27,607 nucleotides of DNA, taken from positions 1 to 27,607 of the forward strand of contig CAYOLL010000033.1 of the NCBI GenBank assembly GCA_964404765.1, in the 5' to 3' direction. This document shows, piece by piece, positions 1 through 8,253 of the stretch (position 1 is its first letter; each line of letters begins with the position of its first letter). This DNA is from CAYOLL01 sp964404765 [NCBI: uncultured Gemmatimonadota bacterium] (GTDB lineage: Bacteria; 4572-55). The position numbers were made by a program, and so were the translations under genes. A model generated the notes under the pieces. It was not told the origin of the DNA and made no database searches. It saw only the letters and a list, made by a program, of their open reading frames with translations.

Positions 1-14
1 AGAATGTGGTTTTT

Positions 15-210
15 CAGCCCCGATAGGGGCGTCCCGTTTGTAGCCCGCAAAGTCTAACGTCAATGCTATCCAAGCCCCATCGGGGCGACCCGTTCGATTA
101 TCGCTTCATCATTTTAACGGGCCGCTCTTACAGGGCTTGGATGTTTGGATGTTGCGGATCGCTTGCTACAAACGGTTTGCCCCTAACGGGGCATATAAAC
201 GGAATGCTAT
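15..210. repeat. Cluster of short GGGGC palindromic repeats
   Basis: Three related palindromes lie here. CAGCCCCGATAGGGGCG is at 15-31, AAGCCCCATCGGGGCGAC is at 72-89, and TTGCCCCTAACGGGGCA is at 177-193. The first is followed on the plus strand by CCGTTTGTAGC. The third carries the same tail on the minus strand, so copies 1 and 3 face each other. They look like a dispersed intergenic palindromic repeat family. Spacing is irregular and there are no uniform repeat units, so this is not a CRISPR array. No gene is visible in 1-476. Confidence 0.6.
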
Positions 211-297
211 GTATAACTCCATGAATAATAAATAGTTATACGGTTATACAAAATTTCTAAAACCCAATCAAAAAATGCGCGAGCGTGAGGTTAGTCT

Positions 298-453
298 AAT
301 GGATAGCCAATGTCATTAAGTTAAGGAAAATTGCGGCAGTGTCATTCAGGCGGAATCTTCCTGCAAATTTGTATGAACTCCAGTTTGAAGGAAGATGCTT
401 CCAGCATGACAGCCCGGCTTTGCGCTTAACTTTAATGACATTGAATGGATAGC
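298..453. mobile_element. MITE-like element with terminal inverted repeats and 10-bp target duplication
   Basis: A 136-bp element at 308-443 begins with CAATGTCATTAAGTTAAG (308-325). It ends with the near-perfect inverse CTTAACTTTAATGACATTG (425-443), which differs by one extra base. It is flanked on both sides by the identical 10-mer AATGGATAGC (298-307 and 444-453), as expected of a target-site duplication. A second, imperfect inverted repeat is nested inside (roughly 335-357 against 389-411), so the whole element could fold into one long hairpin. It has no coding capacity. It lies just upstream of the first gene and may supply or disrupt its promoter. The transposase family that would mobilise it cannot be named from this sequence. 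Confidence 0.7.
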
Positions 454-476
454 AAAATACAATCGGCGTTTTATCC

Positions 477-2339
477 TTGAAATTTGCATCCGTTAGCCAT
501 ATCTTCAGTTTGCTTCAAGCTGTTCGTCAGATTCCGGTGAGTGTGCCGCCAACTGCGCCTGCCGCCGTAACCTTCCCTCTAAATCGAGTTGATACCATGC
601 CGACTTTGTTGCCAAAATCGAACATCACAATTCCTGAGTTTAACCCGCAAGCCCTGGGCACACAGGCCCGGCTGAGCCGGATCGGCAGCGGGGAGATTGG
701 CGGTAAAGCGCAGGGCATGGCGCTACTGTTGGAAACTGCAACGCAACATCTGGATGCCGCCAAATTCCCGGAAATTCATGTCGATGTGCCATCGGCAATC
801 ATTGTTGCCGCCGATCATTTTCGCCAGTTTATTCACCAAACGGAGCTGCACGAGATTACCCAAAAAGAGCGTACTGATGCCGAAATCGCCACGGCTTTTC
901 AACGGGTTCGCCTGCCGGAGACACTCTATAAGGCGTTACAGGGCGTAGCAACACGCTACACCCGGCCGCTGGCGATTCGTTCATCCAGCGTGCTGGCTCC
1001 GTCGGCGCCTTCTCGCATTTATGGGGCCAAGCTGATTCCTAATAACCATCCCGATCCGCAGTTGCGGCTGCGCCAATTAGTGGAGACGATTCAATGGATT
1101 TACGCCGCCGCTTTTTTTAAGGAAGCGCAGAGCTATCGGCACGCCGTCGGACTTAAGGACAGCGAAGAGCAGATGGCGGTCATCATTCAGGAAATGGTCG
1201 GCATGCGCTGCGGGACACGCTTCTATCCTTTGTTATCGGGTGTGGCGCGCTCGCACAACTTTTACCCCATCGGCCATGCCCGCCCGGAAGACGGCGTGGT
1301 CAATCTGGCGCTGGGTTTGGGCAAAGCTTTGGGCGATGGCACACCGACCTGGACCTATTCGCCGGCCTATCCTACGATCATGCCGCCTTATAATACGCTG
1401 CTCGATCTGATGAATCATACCCAAAATACATTTTGGGGCGTCCGTCTGGATCATCCGACCGAAACAGATGCCGCCGCAGATATTGAGTTCCTGGCCCAAT
1501 TTGATTTGAAAGCAGCGGAAGAAGACGGCACACTGGCATTTGCCGCTTCCACTTATGATTTATATGCCGATCGTTTGTTACCCGGCGTCCATCCGGACGG
1601 GCCGCGTTTAGTCAATTTTGCGCCGCTGCTGGCCTTTCCCCACGAGCCTTTTAACGCCTTAATTACAGAACTGCTGCGTCTGGGCGAGCAATGTTTGAAC
1701 GGCCCGGTTGAAATCGAGTTTGCCTTAACCCGCGATCCCCGCCGTCACGAGAAAGATTGCCTGTATTTGCTTAACTTGCGCTCGATCCTGGCCACCAAAG
1801 GCATCGTAACGGTCGATTTTGATAGTCTTGACCGGGCCAGGATTTTAACAGCATCGGAATTGACATTGGGTCATGGCATCGAGGACGACATTACCGACAT
1901 CGTCTATGTCAAGCCGGATGTCTTCGAACCGCGTTATACTCCCAAGATTGTGCAGCAATTAGAAACGATTAACCGCCAAATGGTTGCGTCCGGCAATCAC
2001 TACGTGCTGATCGGTTTTGGTCGTTGGGGCAGCTCCGACGCCTGGCTGGGTATTCCGGTAGAATGGAGTCGGATCAGCGCCGCGCGTGTTGTCGTGGAAG
2101 CTTCCCTGCCTAATATGAATGTGGAAATCAGCCAGGGCGTTCATATTTTTCATAATCTGACCAATCTGCAAATACTTTATATGGCGGTACCGTTTCAAGA
2201 TCACTATTCCATTGACTGGCAGTGGCTTAACGCCCAGCCGGCCGTGACGGAGCTGGAGTTTGTGCGTCATGTCCGCCTGGCGCATCCCCTCCAAATCCGG
2301 GTTGATGGCCGCAGCCGAAAAGGAGTCATTCTCAAATGA
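477..2339 (+). CDS. PEP/pyruvate-binding (PPDK N-terminal, ATP-grasp) domain protein
   Basis: This 620-residue protein resembles the ATP-binding N-terminal domain of PEP synthase and pyruvate phosphate dikinase. Visible motifs are GGKAQG (75-80), RPLAIRSSSV (163-172), MAVIIQEMVG (233-242), the glycine-rich DGVVNLALGLG (272-282), and VEIEFAL...LYLLNLRS (411-436), which corresponds to the canonical DIEFA...LYLLQxRP. A conserved GRWGSSD (515-521) is shared with the next gene. The phosphohistidine and TIM-barrel PEP domains of full enzymes are absent, so it is unlikely to be PEP synthase itself. The substrate is unknown. The longest frame starts at a TTG (477) without a clear ribosome site. An internal ATG at 597 (residue 41) begins the conserved-looking part and is the more likely start. 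The stop overlaps the next start (ATGA), which implies translational coupling. Confidence 0.8.
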   Translation: MKFASVSHIFSLLQAVRQIPVSVPPTAPAAVTFPLNRVDTMPTLLPKSNITIPEFNPQALGTQARLSRIGSGEIGGKAQGMALLLETATQHLDAAKFPEIHVDVPSAIIVAADHFRQFIHQTELHEITQKERTDAEIATAFQRVRLPETLYKALQGVATRYTRPLAIRSSSVLAPSAPSRIYGAKLIPNNHPDPQLRLRQLVETIQWIYAAAFFKEAQSYRHAVGLKDSEEQMAVIIQEMVGMRCGTRFYPLLSGVARSHNFYPIGHARPEDGVVNLALGLGKALGDGTPTWTYSPAYPTIMPPYNTLLDLMNHTQNTFWGVRLDHPTETDAAADIEFLAQFDLKAAEEDGTLAFAASTYDLYADRLLPGVHPDGPRLVNFAPLLAFPHEPFNALITELLRLGEQCLNGPVEIEFALTRDPRRHEKDCLYLLNLRSILATKGIVTVDFDSLDRARILTASELTLGHGIEDDITDIVYVKPDVFEPRYTPKIVQQLETINRQMVASGNHYVLIGFGRWGSSDAWLGIPVEWSRISAARVVVEASLPNMNVEISQGVHIFHNLTNLQILYMAVPFQDHYSIDWQWLNAQPAVTELEFVRHVRLAHPLQIRVDGRSRKGVILK

Positions 2340-5300
2340 CCGAAAAAAGAAGACCGGCGCAGGAACTGATCGAAACCCTGCAAGTTCGGGAAAAAGAACT
2401 CAATTGTCTGTATCGTATCGAAGAATTAACCAGCAAACCCGGCATAAAACTGGAAGATATTTTTGAGGGTGTTTTACAGATAATACCATTAGCCTGGCAG
2501 CATCCTTTTATATGTCATGTGCGTATTAAATATGAAGATACGATCTACGAATCACCGCTCATTAAAGAAACGCCCTGGTTTGTATCCACCAATCTGCGGG
2601 TCGGCAATGGCGTCGTCGGGTCACTGACGGTGTTCTATGTTATCGAGATGGTACCGGGGGGTTCTCATGCACCCATGCAGGAAGAGCAAAGGCTGATTAA
2701 CACCGTTGCCGTCTTGCTTGGGCACGCCATCCACCATGCGCGCATTGCCCGCCGCTATCAAATCGAAGAGGATATTCGGCCCAAAAAGAAAGAGTGGGAA
2801 ATTGTGCTGGAATTGCTCCAGCGCACAGATAGTGTCATGTACGGCAGCATTGCGCAAAAAATGCTCAATCATTTATGCTGGACCGGTAATGAAGACGCGG
2901 TAAAACTCCTGGAAAGCATCAATAAAAGCCGGCGGTCACTGGCGGAAAGTGTGTACGGCGAAGAAAACAGGCCGATGGAAAGGCATTTTTTGGAAGACCC
3001 GGCCAAGCGTGGACCGCAAATTTTTCAGATCGCAGTCAAAGCGCTGGGTGACGATGAAGTTCTGAATCTACTACAAAAGTGGATTAAAGAAGAAAAAAGC
3101 AGCTTTCTGGCGACGACCCTCGTCGATCTTGACTCGACACTGGCCCAAATTGCCGATGCCGTGCACCGCTATATGCAGGCATCACCCGGCGCAGTCGAGC
3201 TTTCTCCGGCGCAGCGTAAAAGTGTGCGAGTCTCGCTGATTCGCCGCTTTTTCAGTGAGCAGCTTCAGTTCATCAGCATTGCCAAAGAATATGCCGAGCT
3301 GACCGAATTCCATAAACTATTGCAGCACATGATTTTTTCCAACCGTAGTCGTGGCAAACTGGGCGGCAAAAGCGCCGGCATCTTTCTGGCCTCGCAAATT
3401 CTGAAAAAATCCGGCAAGGACTTAATGGCCGGCATTAAGACGCCACGCACCTGGTATGTTGCCTCCGACACCCAACTTGAATTCATTGCCCACAATAATC
3501 TGGAAGAGATCATTGAGCAAAAATACAAGGACTTGGAGCAGGTTCGGCTGGAATATCCCTTTATCCTGCAAGTCTTTAAAAACTCACAGTTTCCGCCCGA
3601 TCTGGCTCGCGCCCTCTACATCGCTTTGGATGATTTCGGCACCAATCCGCTGATTGTGCGCAGTTCCAGCCTGTTGGAAGACCGGCTCGGTGCGGCGTTT
3701 GCCGGCAAGTATAAGAGCGTATTTCTGGCGAACCAGGGCACCAAGGCCGAGCGCTTGAGCGCTTTGACCGACGCCATCGCCGAAGTTTATGCCTCAAACT
3801 TTCATCCGGACCCGATTGAATATCGCATCGAGCGCGGCCTGGTCGATTTTCACGAAGAAATGGGTGTCATGATCCAGGAGGTCGTGGGGACGCGGGTTGG
3901 CGGTTACTTTCTTCCATCGTTTGCCGGGGTTGCTTTTAGTAACAACGAGTTCCGCTGGTCGCCGCGCATTAGTCGGCAGGACGGGTTGATCCGGCTGGTC
4001 ATGGGCCTGGGCACTCGGGCGGTGGATCGGATAGGCGCAGATTTTCCAGTGCTGATCGCGCCCGGTCAGCCGGGCTTGCGGGTTAATGTCTCGCCGGAAG
4101 AAATCCTGCGCTACTCATTGAAATCTATTGATGTGATTAATTTTGCCGCCAACGATTTTCAGACGATTGACCTGATGGATTTACTGCGCAAACATGGCGA
4201 CGAGATTCCGCTGATCAACAAGATGGTGTCTATTTACGACCGTTATCATATCCGCAAGCCAACCGGTCTGGGCATTGATTTTGTCAAGGATTACCCTGTT
4301 GTGACGTTTGAGGGCTTAGTCGCCGATACGCCGTTTGTCTTGCGGATTAAGACCATGCTGGATATTTTGCAGGATAAGCTACAATCGCCGGTAGATATTG
4401 AGTTTGCCAGCGACGGGCGCGACTTGTACTTATTACAATGCCGGCCGCAAACCACCGGCGCGGAAGATCAAAATGTCGTAATCCCGCAAGATATTCCCCA
4501 TGACGAAATTGTTTTTACCGCCAACCGCTTTGTATCCAACGGCACCCAACTGCACATCAGCTACATCGTTTATGTGGATGCCGATCGCTATACGACGCTG
4601 GATAGCCTGGAAGCCATGAAGGCCGTGGGCCGCGCTGTAAGCCGGTTAAATAAAATGCTGCCCAAAAAACAGTTCATCCTGATGGGTCCGGGCCGCTGGG
4701 GCAGCCGTGGCGACATCAAACTCGGCGTCAGCGTCACTTACTCCGACATCAACAACACGGCTGTGCTGATTGAAATCGCCCGCAAAAAGGGCAATTACAT
4801 GCCCGACTTATCCTTTGGCACTCACTTCTTCCAGGATTTGGTGGAGGCCGGCATTCGCTATCTGCCGCTATATCCCGACGAAGAGGAGATTGTTTTTAAT
4901 GAGACTTTTCTGCGCAACAGCCCCAATTTACTGACCGAAATGCTGCCGGATATGGCCGAACTGGCCGATACCGTCCGGCTCATCAACATCACTGAAGCTA
5001 CCGGCGGCAAGATTTTGCGCCTGATTATGAATGCCGATGACGACCGGGCTGTGGCTTATCTGACAAGCACAGAACCGGCTCTGGAAAAAGCCGCCTCCCG
5101 AACGCAAGCCGCTCACCGGATGGATGTGGGGCTGCCGGTTAGCGCCCACGTGGAAGACCATTGGCACTGGCGGCTGCACTTTGCCGAAAAAATCGCGGCC
5201 TCAATTTCTCCGGCCAAGCATGGTGTCGCGGCGATGTACTTGTTCGGCAGCGCGAAAAATGCCAGCGCCGGCCCGAAAAGCGACATTGATCTGCTAATCC

Positions 5301-5524
5301 ATTTTCGGGGCACAGAAGAACAAAAGGTAATCTTGCTGGAATGGCTGGATGGCTGGAGTATTTGTCTGAGCGAGCTTAATTTTCTCCGCTGCGGCGTCAC
5401 CACCAACGGCTTGCTGGACATCCAGTTTGTCAGCGATGACGATATTGCCGCCCGGCGCGGTTTTGCTGCCCGCATTGACGCCGCCTCGGACGCGGCCCGT
5501 CCGTTAAAACTTAAAGAGCGATAA
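2336..5524 (+). CDS. GAF-like + PEP/pyruvate-binding + MNT nucleotidyltransferase fusion protein
   Basis: This 1062-residue protein has at least three parts. Residues about 20-140 look like a GAF-type sensor fold (RVGNGVVGSLTVFYV). A helical region follows. Residues about 335-710 form a PPDK N-terminal/ATP-grasp domain, with GKLGGKSAG (340-348), NPLIVRSSSLLEDR (437-450), GVMIQEVVGTRVGG (510-523) and SPVDIEF...LYLLQCRP (684-704). GPGRWGSRGD (784-793) is shared with the upstream paralogue. The C-terminus (about 955-1045) is a small nucleotidyltransferase with LFGSAKNASAGPKSDIDLL. D983, D985 and D1028 are the likely metal ligands. No phosphohistidine or TIM-barrel domain is present. The start is the ATG overlapping the preceding stop. 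Together the pair could form a nucleotide-dependent phospho- or nucleotidyl-transfer signalling unit, but this is inference. Confidence 0.78.
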   Translation: MTEKRRPAQELIETLQVREKELNCLYRIEELTSKPGIKLEDIFEGVLQIIPLAWQHPFICHVRIKYEDTIYESPLIKETPWFVSTNLRVGNGVVGSLTVFYVIEMVPGGSHAPMQEEQRLINTVAVLLGHAIHHARIARRYQIEEDIRPKKKEWEIVLELLQRTDSVMYGSIAQKMLNHLCWTGNEDAVKLLESINKSRRSLAESVYGEENRPMERHFLEDPAKRGPQIFQIAVKALGDDEVLNLLQKWIKEEKSSFLATTLVDLDSTLAQIADAVHRYMQASPGAVELSPAQRKSVRVSLIRRFFSEQLQFISIAKEYAELTEFHKLLQHMIFSNRSRGKLGGKSAGIFLASQILKKSGKDLMAGIKTPRTWYVASDTQLEFIAHNNLEEIIEQKYKDLEQVRLEYPFILQVFKNSQFPPDLARALYIALDDFGTNPLIVRSSSLLEDRLGAAFAGKYKSVFLANQGTKAERLSALTDAIAEVYASNFHPDPIEYRIERGLVDFHEEMGVMIQEVVGTRVGGYFLPSFAGVAFSNNEFRWSPRISRQDGLIRLVMGLGTRAVDRIGADFPVLIAPGQPGLRVNVSPEEILRYSLKSIDVINFAANDFQTIDLMDLLRKHGDEIPLINKMVSIYDRYHIRKPTGLGIDFVKDYPVVTFEGLVADTPFVLRIKTMLDILQDKLQSPVDIEFASDGRDLYLLQCRPQTTGAEDQNVVIPQDIPHDEIVFTANRFVSNGTQLHISYIVYVDADRYTTLDSLEAMKAVGRAVSRLNKMLPKKQFILMGPGRWGSRGDIKLGVSVTYSDINNTAVLIEIARKKGNYMPDLSFGTHFFQDLVEAGIRYLPLYPDEEEIVFNETFLRNSPNLLTEMLPDMAELADTVRLINITEATGGKILRLIMNADDDRAVAYLTSTEPALEKAASRTQAAHRMDVGLPVSAHVEDHWHWRLHFAEKIAASISPAKHGVAAMYLFGSAKNASAGPKSDIDLLIHFRGTEEQKVILLEWLDGWSICLSELNFLRCGVTTNGLLDIQFVSDDDIAARRGFAARIDAASDAARPLKLKER

Positions 5525-5554
5525 ATTCAAAACATACCGGCACTTGAGATAACC

Positions 5555-6568
5555 ATGAAGATTTTAGGCATTGAAACCTCCTGCGACGAGACCGCAGCCG
5601 CTGTTGTCGAAAATGGCGTGCAAATGCGGTCAAACATTATCGCCTCCCAAAACGAGCATATCAAATACGGCGGGGTCGTGCCGGAGTTGGCCTCACGCGC
5701 CCATATTCGCTTAGTTTTGCCGGTGATTCAAGAAGCGCTCACCGAAGCCGGGCTCGAACTGCATCAGATTGACGGTTTTGCCGTGACGATGGGGCCGGGG
5801 CTGATCGGTTCGCTGCTGGTGGGTGTTTCCGCCGCCAAAGCGCTGGCGCTGGCCCAAGCCAAGCCGGTCATCGGCATTCATCATCTGGAAGGGCATATTT
5901 TTGCTAATTTTATTGCCGATCCGACGTTGGAACCGCCCTTTATTTGTTTGCTGGTTTCCGGCGGACATTCGGAAGTTATCTTCGTTAAAGCGCGTGGTGA
6001 TTATCAAATTCTGGGCCGCACCCGGGACGATGCCGCCGGCGAAGCTTTTGACAAAGTCGCCAAGATGCTCAAGCTGTCCTATCCCGGTGGCCCGGCTATC
6101 GAAAAAGCCGCGCAGGACGGCAATTCCAAAGCCATTGCCTTTCCCATCGCCCGCATGAAAAATGCCGCGTATGATTTCAGCTTTAGCGGCTTAAAAACCG
6201 CCGTCCACCTGTTCCTAGCCGAAAAAGGCTCGACCTGGGTTGAAGAAAATATGGCCGATCTTGCCGCCAGCTTTCAGGAAGCCGTTGTGGAAGCGCTGGT
6301 TCAGAAAACACTACAAGCCGCGCGTGATTGTGGTGTAGCCCGGATTGTGCTGGCCGGCGGCGTCGCCTGCAACAGCCGCTTGCGCCAAATGATGCGCGAA
6401 AGCGCCGGACGTGAAAATGTGGCCGTATTTTATCCGCCACTTAACCTGTGCACCGACAATGCGGCGATGATTGCCGCCGCCGGGCACTTTCGGCTGAGTC
6501 GGGGCGAACGGGCCGATCTGCGGTTGAACGCCCAACCTTCCTTACGCTTAGATAACCCGACGGTTTAA
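5555..6568 (+). CDS. tsaD: tRNA N6-adenosine threonylcarbamoyltransferase TsaD
   Basis: TsaD transfers the threonylcarbamoyl group to A37 of ANN-decoding tRNAs, working with TsaB and TsaE in the cytoplasm. The 337-residue length is normal for the family. Signature elements are GIETSCDETAAAVV (5-18), the metal-binding pair H110/H114 in HHLEGHIFA, LVSGGHSE (133-140), FSGLKTAV (210-217), GGVACNSRLR (268-277) and the C-terminal NAAMIAAAGH (302-311). It starts 30 bases after the preceding gene and is probably cotranscribed with it. The ribosome site is weak (GAG about ten bases upstream of the ATG). All catalytic landmarks are intact. Confidence 0.97.
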   Translation: MKILGIETSCDETAAAVVENGVQMRSNIIASQNEHIKYGGVVPELASRAHIRLVLPVIQEALTEAGLELHQIDGFAVTMGPGLIGSLLVGVSAAKALALAQAKPVIGIHHLEGHIFANFIADPTLEPPFICLLVSGGHSEVIFVKARGDYQILGRTRDDAAGEAFDKVAKMLKLSYPGGPAIEKAAQDGNSKAIAFPIARMKNAAYDFSFSGLKTAVHLFLAEKGSTWVEENMADLAASFQEAVVEALVQKTLQAARDCGVARIVLAGGVACNSRLRQMMRESAGRENVAVFYPPLNLCTDNAAMIAAAGHFRLSRGERADLRLNAQPSLRLDNPTV

Positions 6569-6591
6569 CCTTAACTATAAAATTAAAATTG

Positions 6592-6610
6592 CAGCGCAAC
6601 ATTTGCGCTG
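6592..6610. repeat. Small hairpin after tsaD
   Basis: A perfect 8-bp inverted repeat, CAGCGCAA/TTGCGCTG, is separated by CAT and lies 24 bases after the tsaD stop. It has no T-run, so it is not a typical terminator. A shorter relative (CGCAA-CA-TTGCG) occurs near 26000, followed by the same GCTGTCCG-AGAGAAT-like text, so it is probably part of a dispersed repeat. Confidence 0.5.
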
Positions 6611-6614
6611 TCCG

Positions 6615-6702
6615 CGAGAATGTTGTAGCTCAGATTAGCAATCTGAGCATACTTGGAGAAAGCACAGAATGCTATTCTGTGCTACAGTTGCGGTTTACCG
6701 CC
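6615..6702 (+). repeat. Twin-hairpin dispersed repeat (distal copy)
   Basis: This 88-bp unit contains two perfect hairpins. GCTCAGATT/AATCTGAGC is at 6628-6648 and AGCACAGAAT/ATTCTGTGCT is at 6661-6683. They are joined by ATACTTGGAGAA, and the palindrome GCGGTTTACCGC follows. The reverse complement of the same unit, with only a few substitutions, occurs three times at 27177-27607. It behaves like a REP/BIME-type mobile intergenic repeat. Confidence 0.85.
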
Positions 6703-6790
6703 TTATGTAAATACCAATCTATTTGTTTTTGAGAGGATGCTTTGGTTAGTACCTAAAAAGTAAAATCTTTGCCTTTTGAGCAAAAAAAAT

Positions 6791-6861
6791 CTAACCGCAG
6801 AGTTCCACCAAGTATTTCTCTGCAAAACTTTGCGTCACACTTTGCGAAACTCTGCGGTTAG
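6791..6861. repeat. Imperfect palindromic repeat of the 'accgcagag' type
   Basis: A perfect 14-bp terminal inverted repeat (CTAACCGCAGAGTT at 6791-6804, AACTCTGCGGTTAG at 6848-6861) encloses text rich in CTCTGC/TTTGCG words. A related but less perfect version lies inside 26028-26120. Together with the twin-hairpin unit it fills the 393-base gap between tsaD and the next gene, and no coding region is visible there. Confidence 0.6.
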
Positions 6862-6901
6862 GCTTTTGGTTCCGGCTTGTCCGGGATAGGTGTTAATAAA
6901 T

Positions 6902-6937
6902 AAAGCCCGTTAGTCATAATGATTAGCGGGCTTTTTT
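6902..6937 (+). terminator. Rho-independent terminator between convergent genes
   Basis: The arms AAAGCCCGTTAGTCAT (6902-6917) and ATGATTAGCGGGCTTT (6919-6934) form a long stem followed by TTTTTT (6932-6937). The two imperfect positions are G-U wobbles in plus-strand RNA but A-C mismatches in minus-strand RNA, so the plus-strand structure is the stronger one. It can stop readthrough from tsaD, and it also sits 25 bases beyond the stop of the minus-strand gene ending at 6962. Confidence 0.8.
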
Positions 6938-6961
6938 CATGTCGGTTATAATGAAAGTCTG

Positions 6962-8116
6962 CTACCAAAGCGCCTGACGGGCATCTTCAATCAAATCGCC
7001 GGCGTCTTCAATCCCAACCGAGAAGCGAATCAAGGTGTCTGAGATGCCCAATTCCTCGCGCACATCCGCCGGCACCGAAGCATGGGTCATCAGGGCCGGG
7101 TGATCGACCAGCGATTCCACGCCGCCCAGGCTTTCGGCCACGGCAAACAACTGCAATTTGCGCAAAAAAGCCTCGCTTTCACGCAAGCCGCCTTCGAGTT
7201 CAAAGGAAATCATGCCGCCAAAGCCGGACATCTGCCGCCTGGCTAATTCATGCTGTGGATGGCTGGCCAGACCGGGATAAATGACCCGCTTGACTTTGGG
7301 ATGCTCGGTCAGAAAGCGCGCCATTTGCATCGCGTTGGCTTCGTGCTGACGCATCCGCACGGCCAGCGTTTTTGTGCCGCGCAGCACCAAATAGCTGTCG
7401 AACGGCGACAGAATTGCGCCAATCGCATTCTGATTATACTTGAGCCGGGCAAACAAATCGTCGTCGTTTAGCATCAACGCGCCGCCGACCGAGTCGCTAT
7501 GCCCGTTGATGTACTTGGTTGTGCTATGGACAACAATATCCGCGCCCAATGCCAACGGCTGCTGAAAATATGGACTCATAAAGGTGTTGTCCACTACCGT
7601 CAAAATATTGTGCTTTTTGGCCAGCGCGGCTAATGCGGCAATATCACACAGTTTCAGCAGCGGATTGGTCGGCGTCTCTAACCAGAACAGGCGCGTGTTT
7701 GGTTGGATCGCCTGCTCGACGGCTTGCACGGAACGGGCATCCACATAGGTAATCTCAACATTGTAGTTAGCGGCGAAAACACGGTTAAACAACCGCCGGG
7801 TGCCGCCATACAAATCGTCAAAAGCGACAATATGCTCGCCGGCTTTAAGCAAGGTCAGTACAATTGTTGACTCTGTGGCCAGCCCGGATGCAAAAGCCAG
7901 GCCGTATTTGGCGGTTTCTAATGCAGCCAGCCGGGTCTCCAATGCGTCGCGGGTCGGGTTGCCGGAGCGGGAATATTCATAGCCGGCAGTCGGCTGTTGC
8001 ACTTCCAGGCGAGCAAACGTAGAGGCCAGATGGATCGGCACTACGACATCGCCGGAGCCGCCTTCCTTGCAGTTCGGGACTTCGCCGGCGTGGATGGCGC
8101 GGGTTTCAAATTTCAT
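6962..8116 (-). CDS. Cystathionine gamma-lyase / gamma-synthase family PLP enzyme
   Basis: This is a 384-residue Cys/Met-metabolism PLP enzyme of transsulfuration. Visible features are YSRSGNPT (48-55), which contacts PLP phosphate from the neighbouring subunit, the phosphate-binding ASGLA (76-80), D176 in VVDNTF, the Schiff-base lysine K201 in STTKYINGHSD, and AESLGGVESL (328-336 region) followed by HPALMTHAS. The GISDTLIRFSVGIED tail and the E334 position are typical of cystathionine gamma-lyases. Gamma-synthases and methionine gamma-lyases share most motifs, so substrate choice is not certain. The ATG follows AAAGGA at good spacing. The TGA of a short upstream HEPN-like remnant overlaps this ATG, so the gene lies at the end of a co-directional minus-strand run. 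Confidence 0.93.
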   Translation of the reverse strand: MKFETRAIHAGEVPNCKEGGSGDVVVPIHLASTFARLEVQQPTAGYEYSRSGNPTRDALETRLAALETAKYGLAFASGLATESTIVLTLLKAGEHIVAFDDLYGGTRRLFNRVFAANYNVEITYVDARSVQAVEQAIQPNTRLFWLETPTNPLLKLCDIAALAALAKKHNILTVVDNTFMSPYFQQPLALGADIVVHSTTKYINGHSDSVGGALMLNDDDLFARLKYNQNAIGAILSPFDSYLVLRGTKTLAVRMRQHEANAMQMARFLTEHPKVKRVIYPGLASHPQHELARRQMSGFGGMISFELEGGLRESEAFLRKLQLFAVAESLGGVESLVDHPALMTHASVPADVREELGISDTLIRFSVGIEDAGDLIEDARQALW

Positions 8117-8253
8117 GCAAATATCCTTTCGTTATTTGATGTGATAATTTCAAATTTAAGGCAGAATTTTGCCTTCGTGAGCATTTTTTTCAAAATTTTA
8201 AGATAGCCTTTGGCCTTGCGCAGCAAGATTTCATATTGTGGCAGTTTAACCAT
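8113..8253 (-). pseudogene. Truncated HEPN-like (HepT-type) remnant
   Basis: This 46-codon frame starts at an ATG inside the last codons of the upstream nucleotidyltransferase remnant (TATGGTTAA overlap). It begins MVKLPQYEILLRKAKGYLKI, which resembles the first helix of HEPN toxin partners of MNT proteins. It ends after 46 residues with TGA overlapping the start of the PLP enzyme gene. HEPN proteins normally exceed 100 residues and carry an RX4-6H motif, which is missing here. The assignment rests mainly on position behind an MNT gene and on the overlap typical of MntA-HepT operons. Confidence 0.5.

Noticed and set aside
1-210. CRISPR-like array at the left edge
   Set aside because: Only three palindromes with different cores, irregular spacing and mixed orientation; no constant repeat-spacer pattern and no cas gene.
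477-596. First 40 codons of the first PEP-binding protein from the TTG start
   Set aside because: No ribosome site, closeness to the MITE-like element and lack of family-like sequence before the ATG at 597 make the longer start doubtful, though it is kept as the outer limit.
6615-6702. tRNA or structured regulatory RNA downstream of tsaD
   Set aside because: The two hairpins lack tRNA arms or known riboswitch cores, and the same unit recurs elsewhere as an intergenic repeat.
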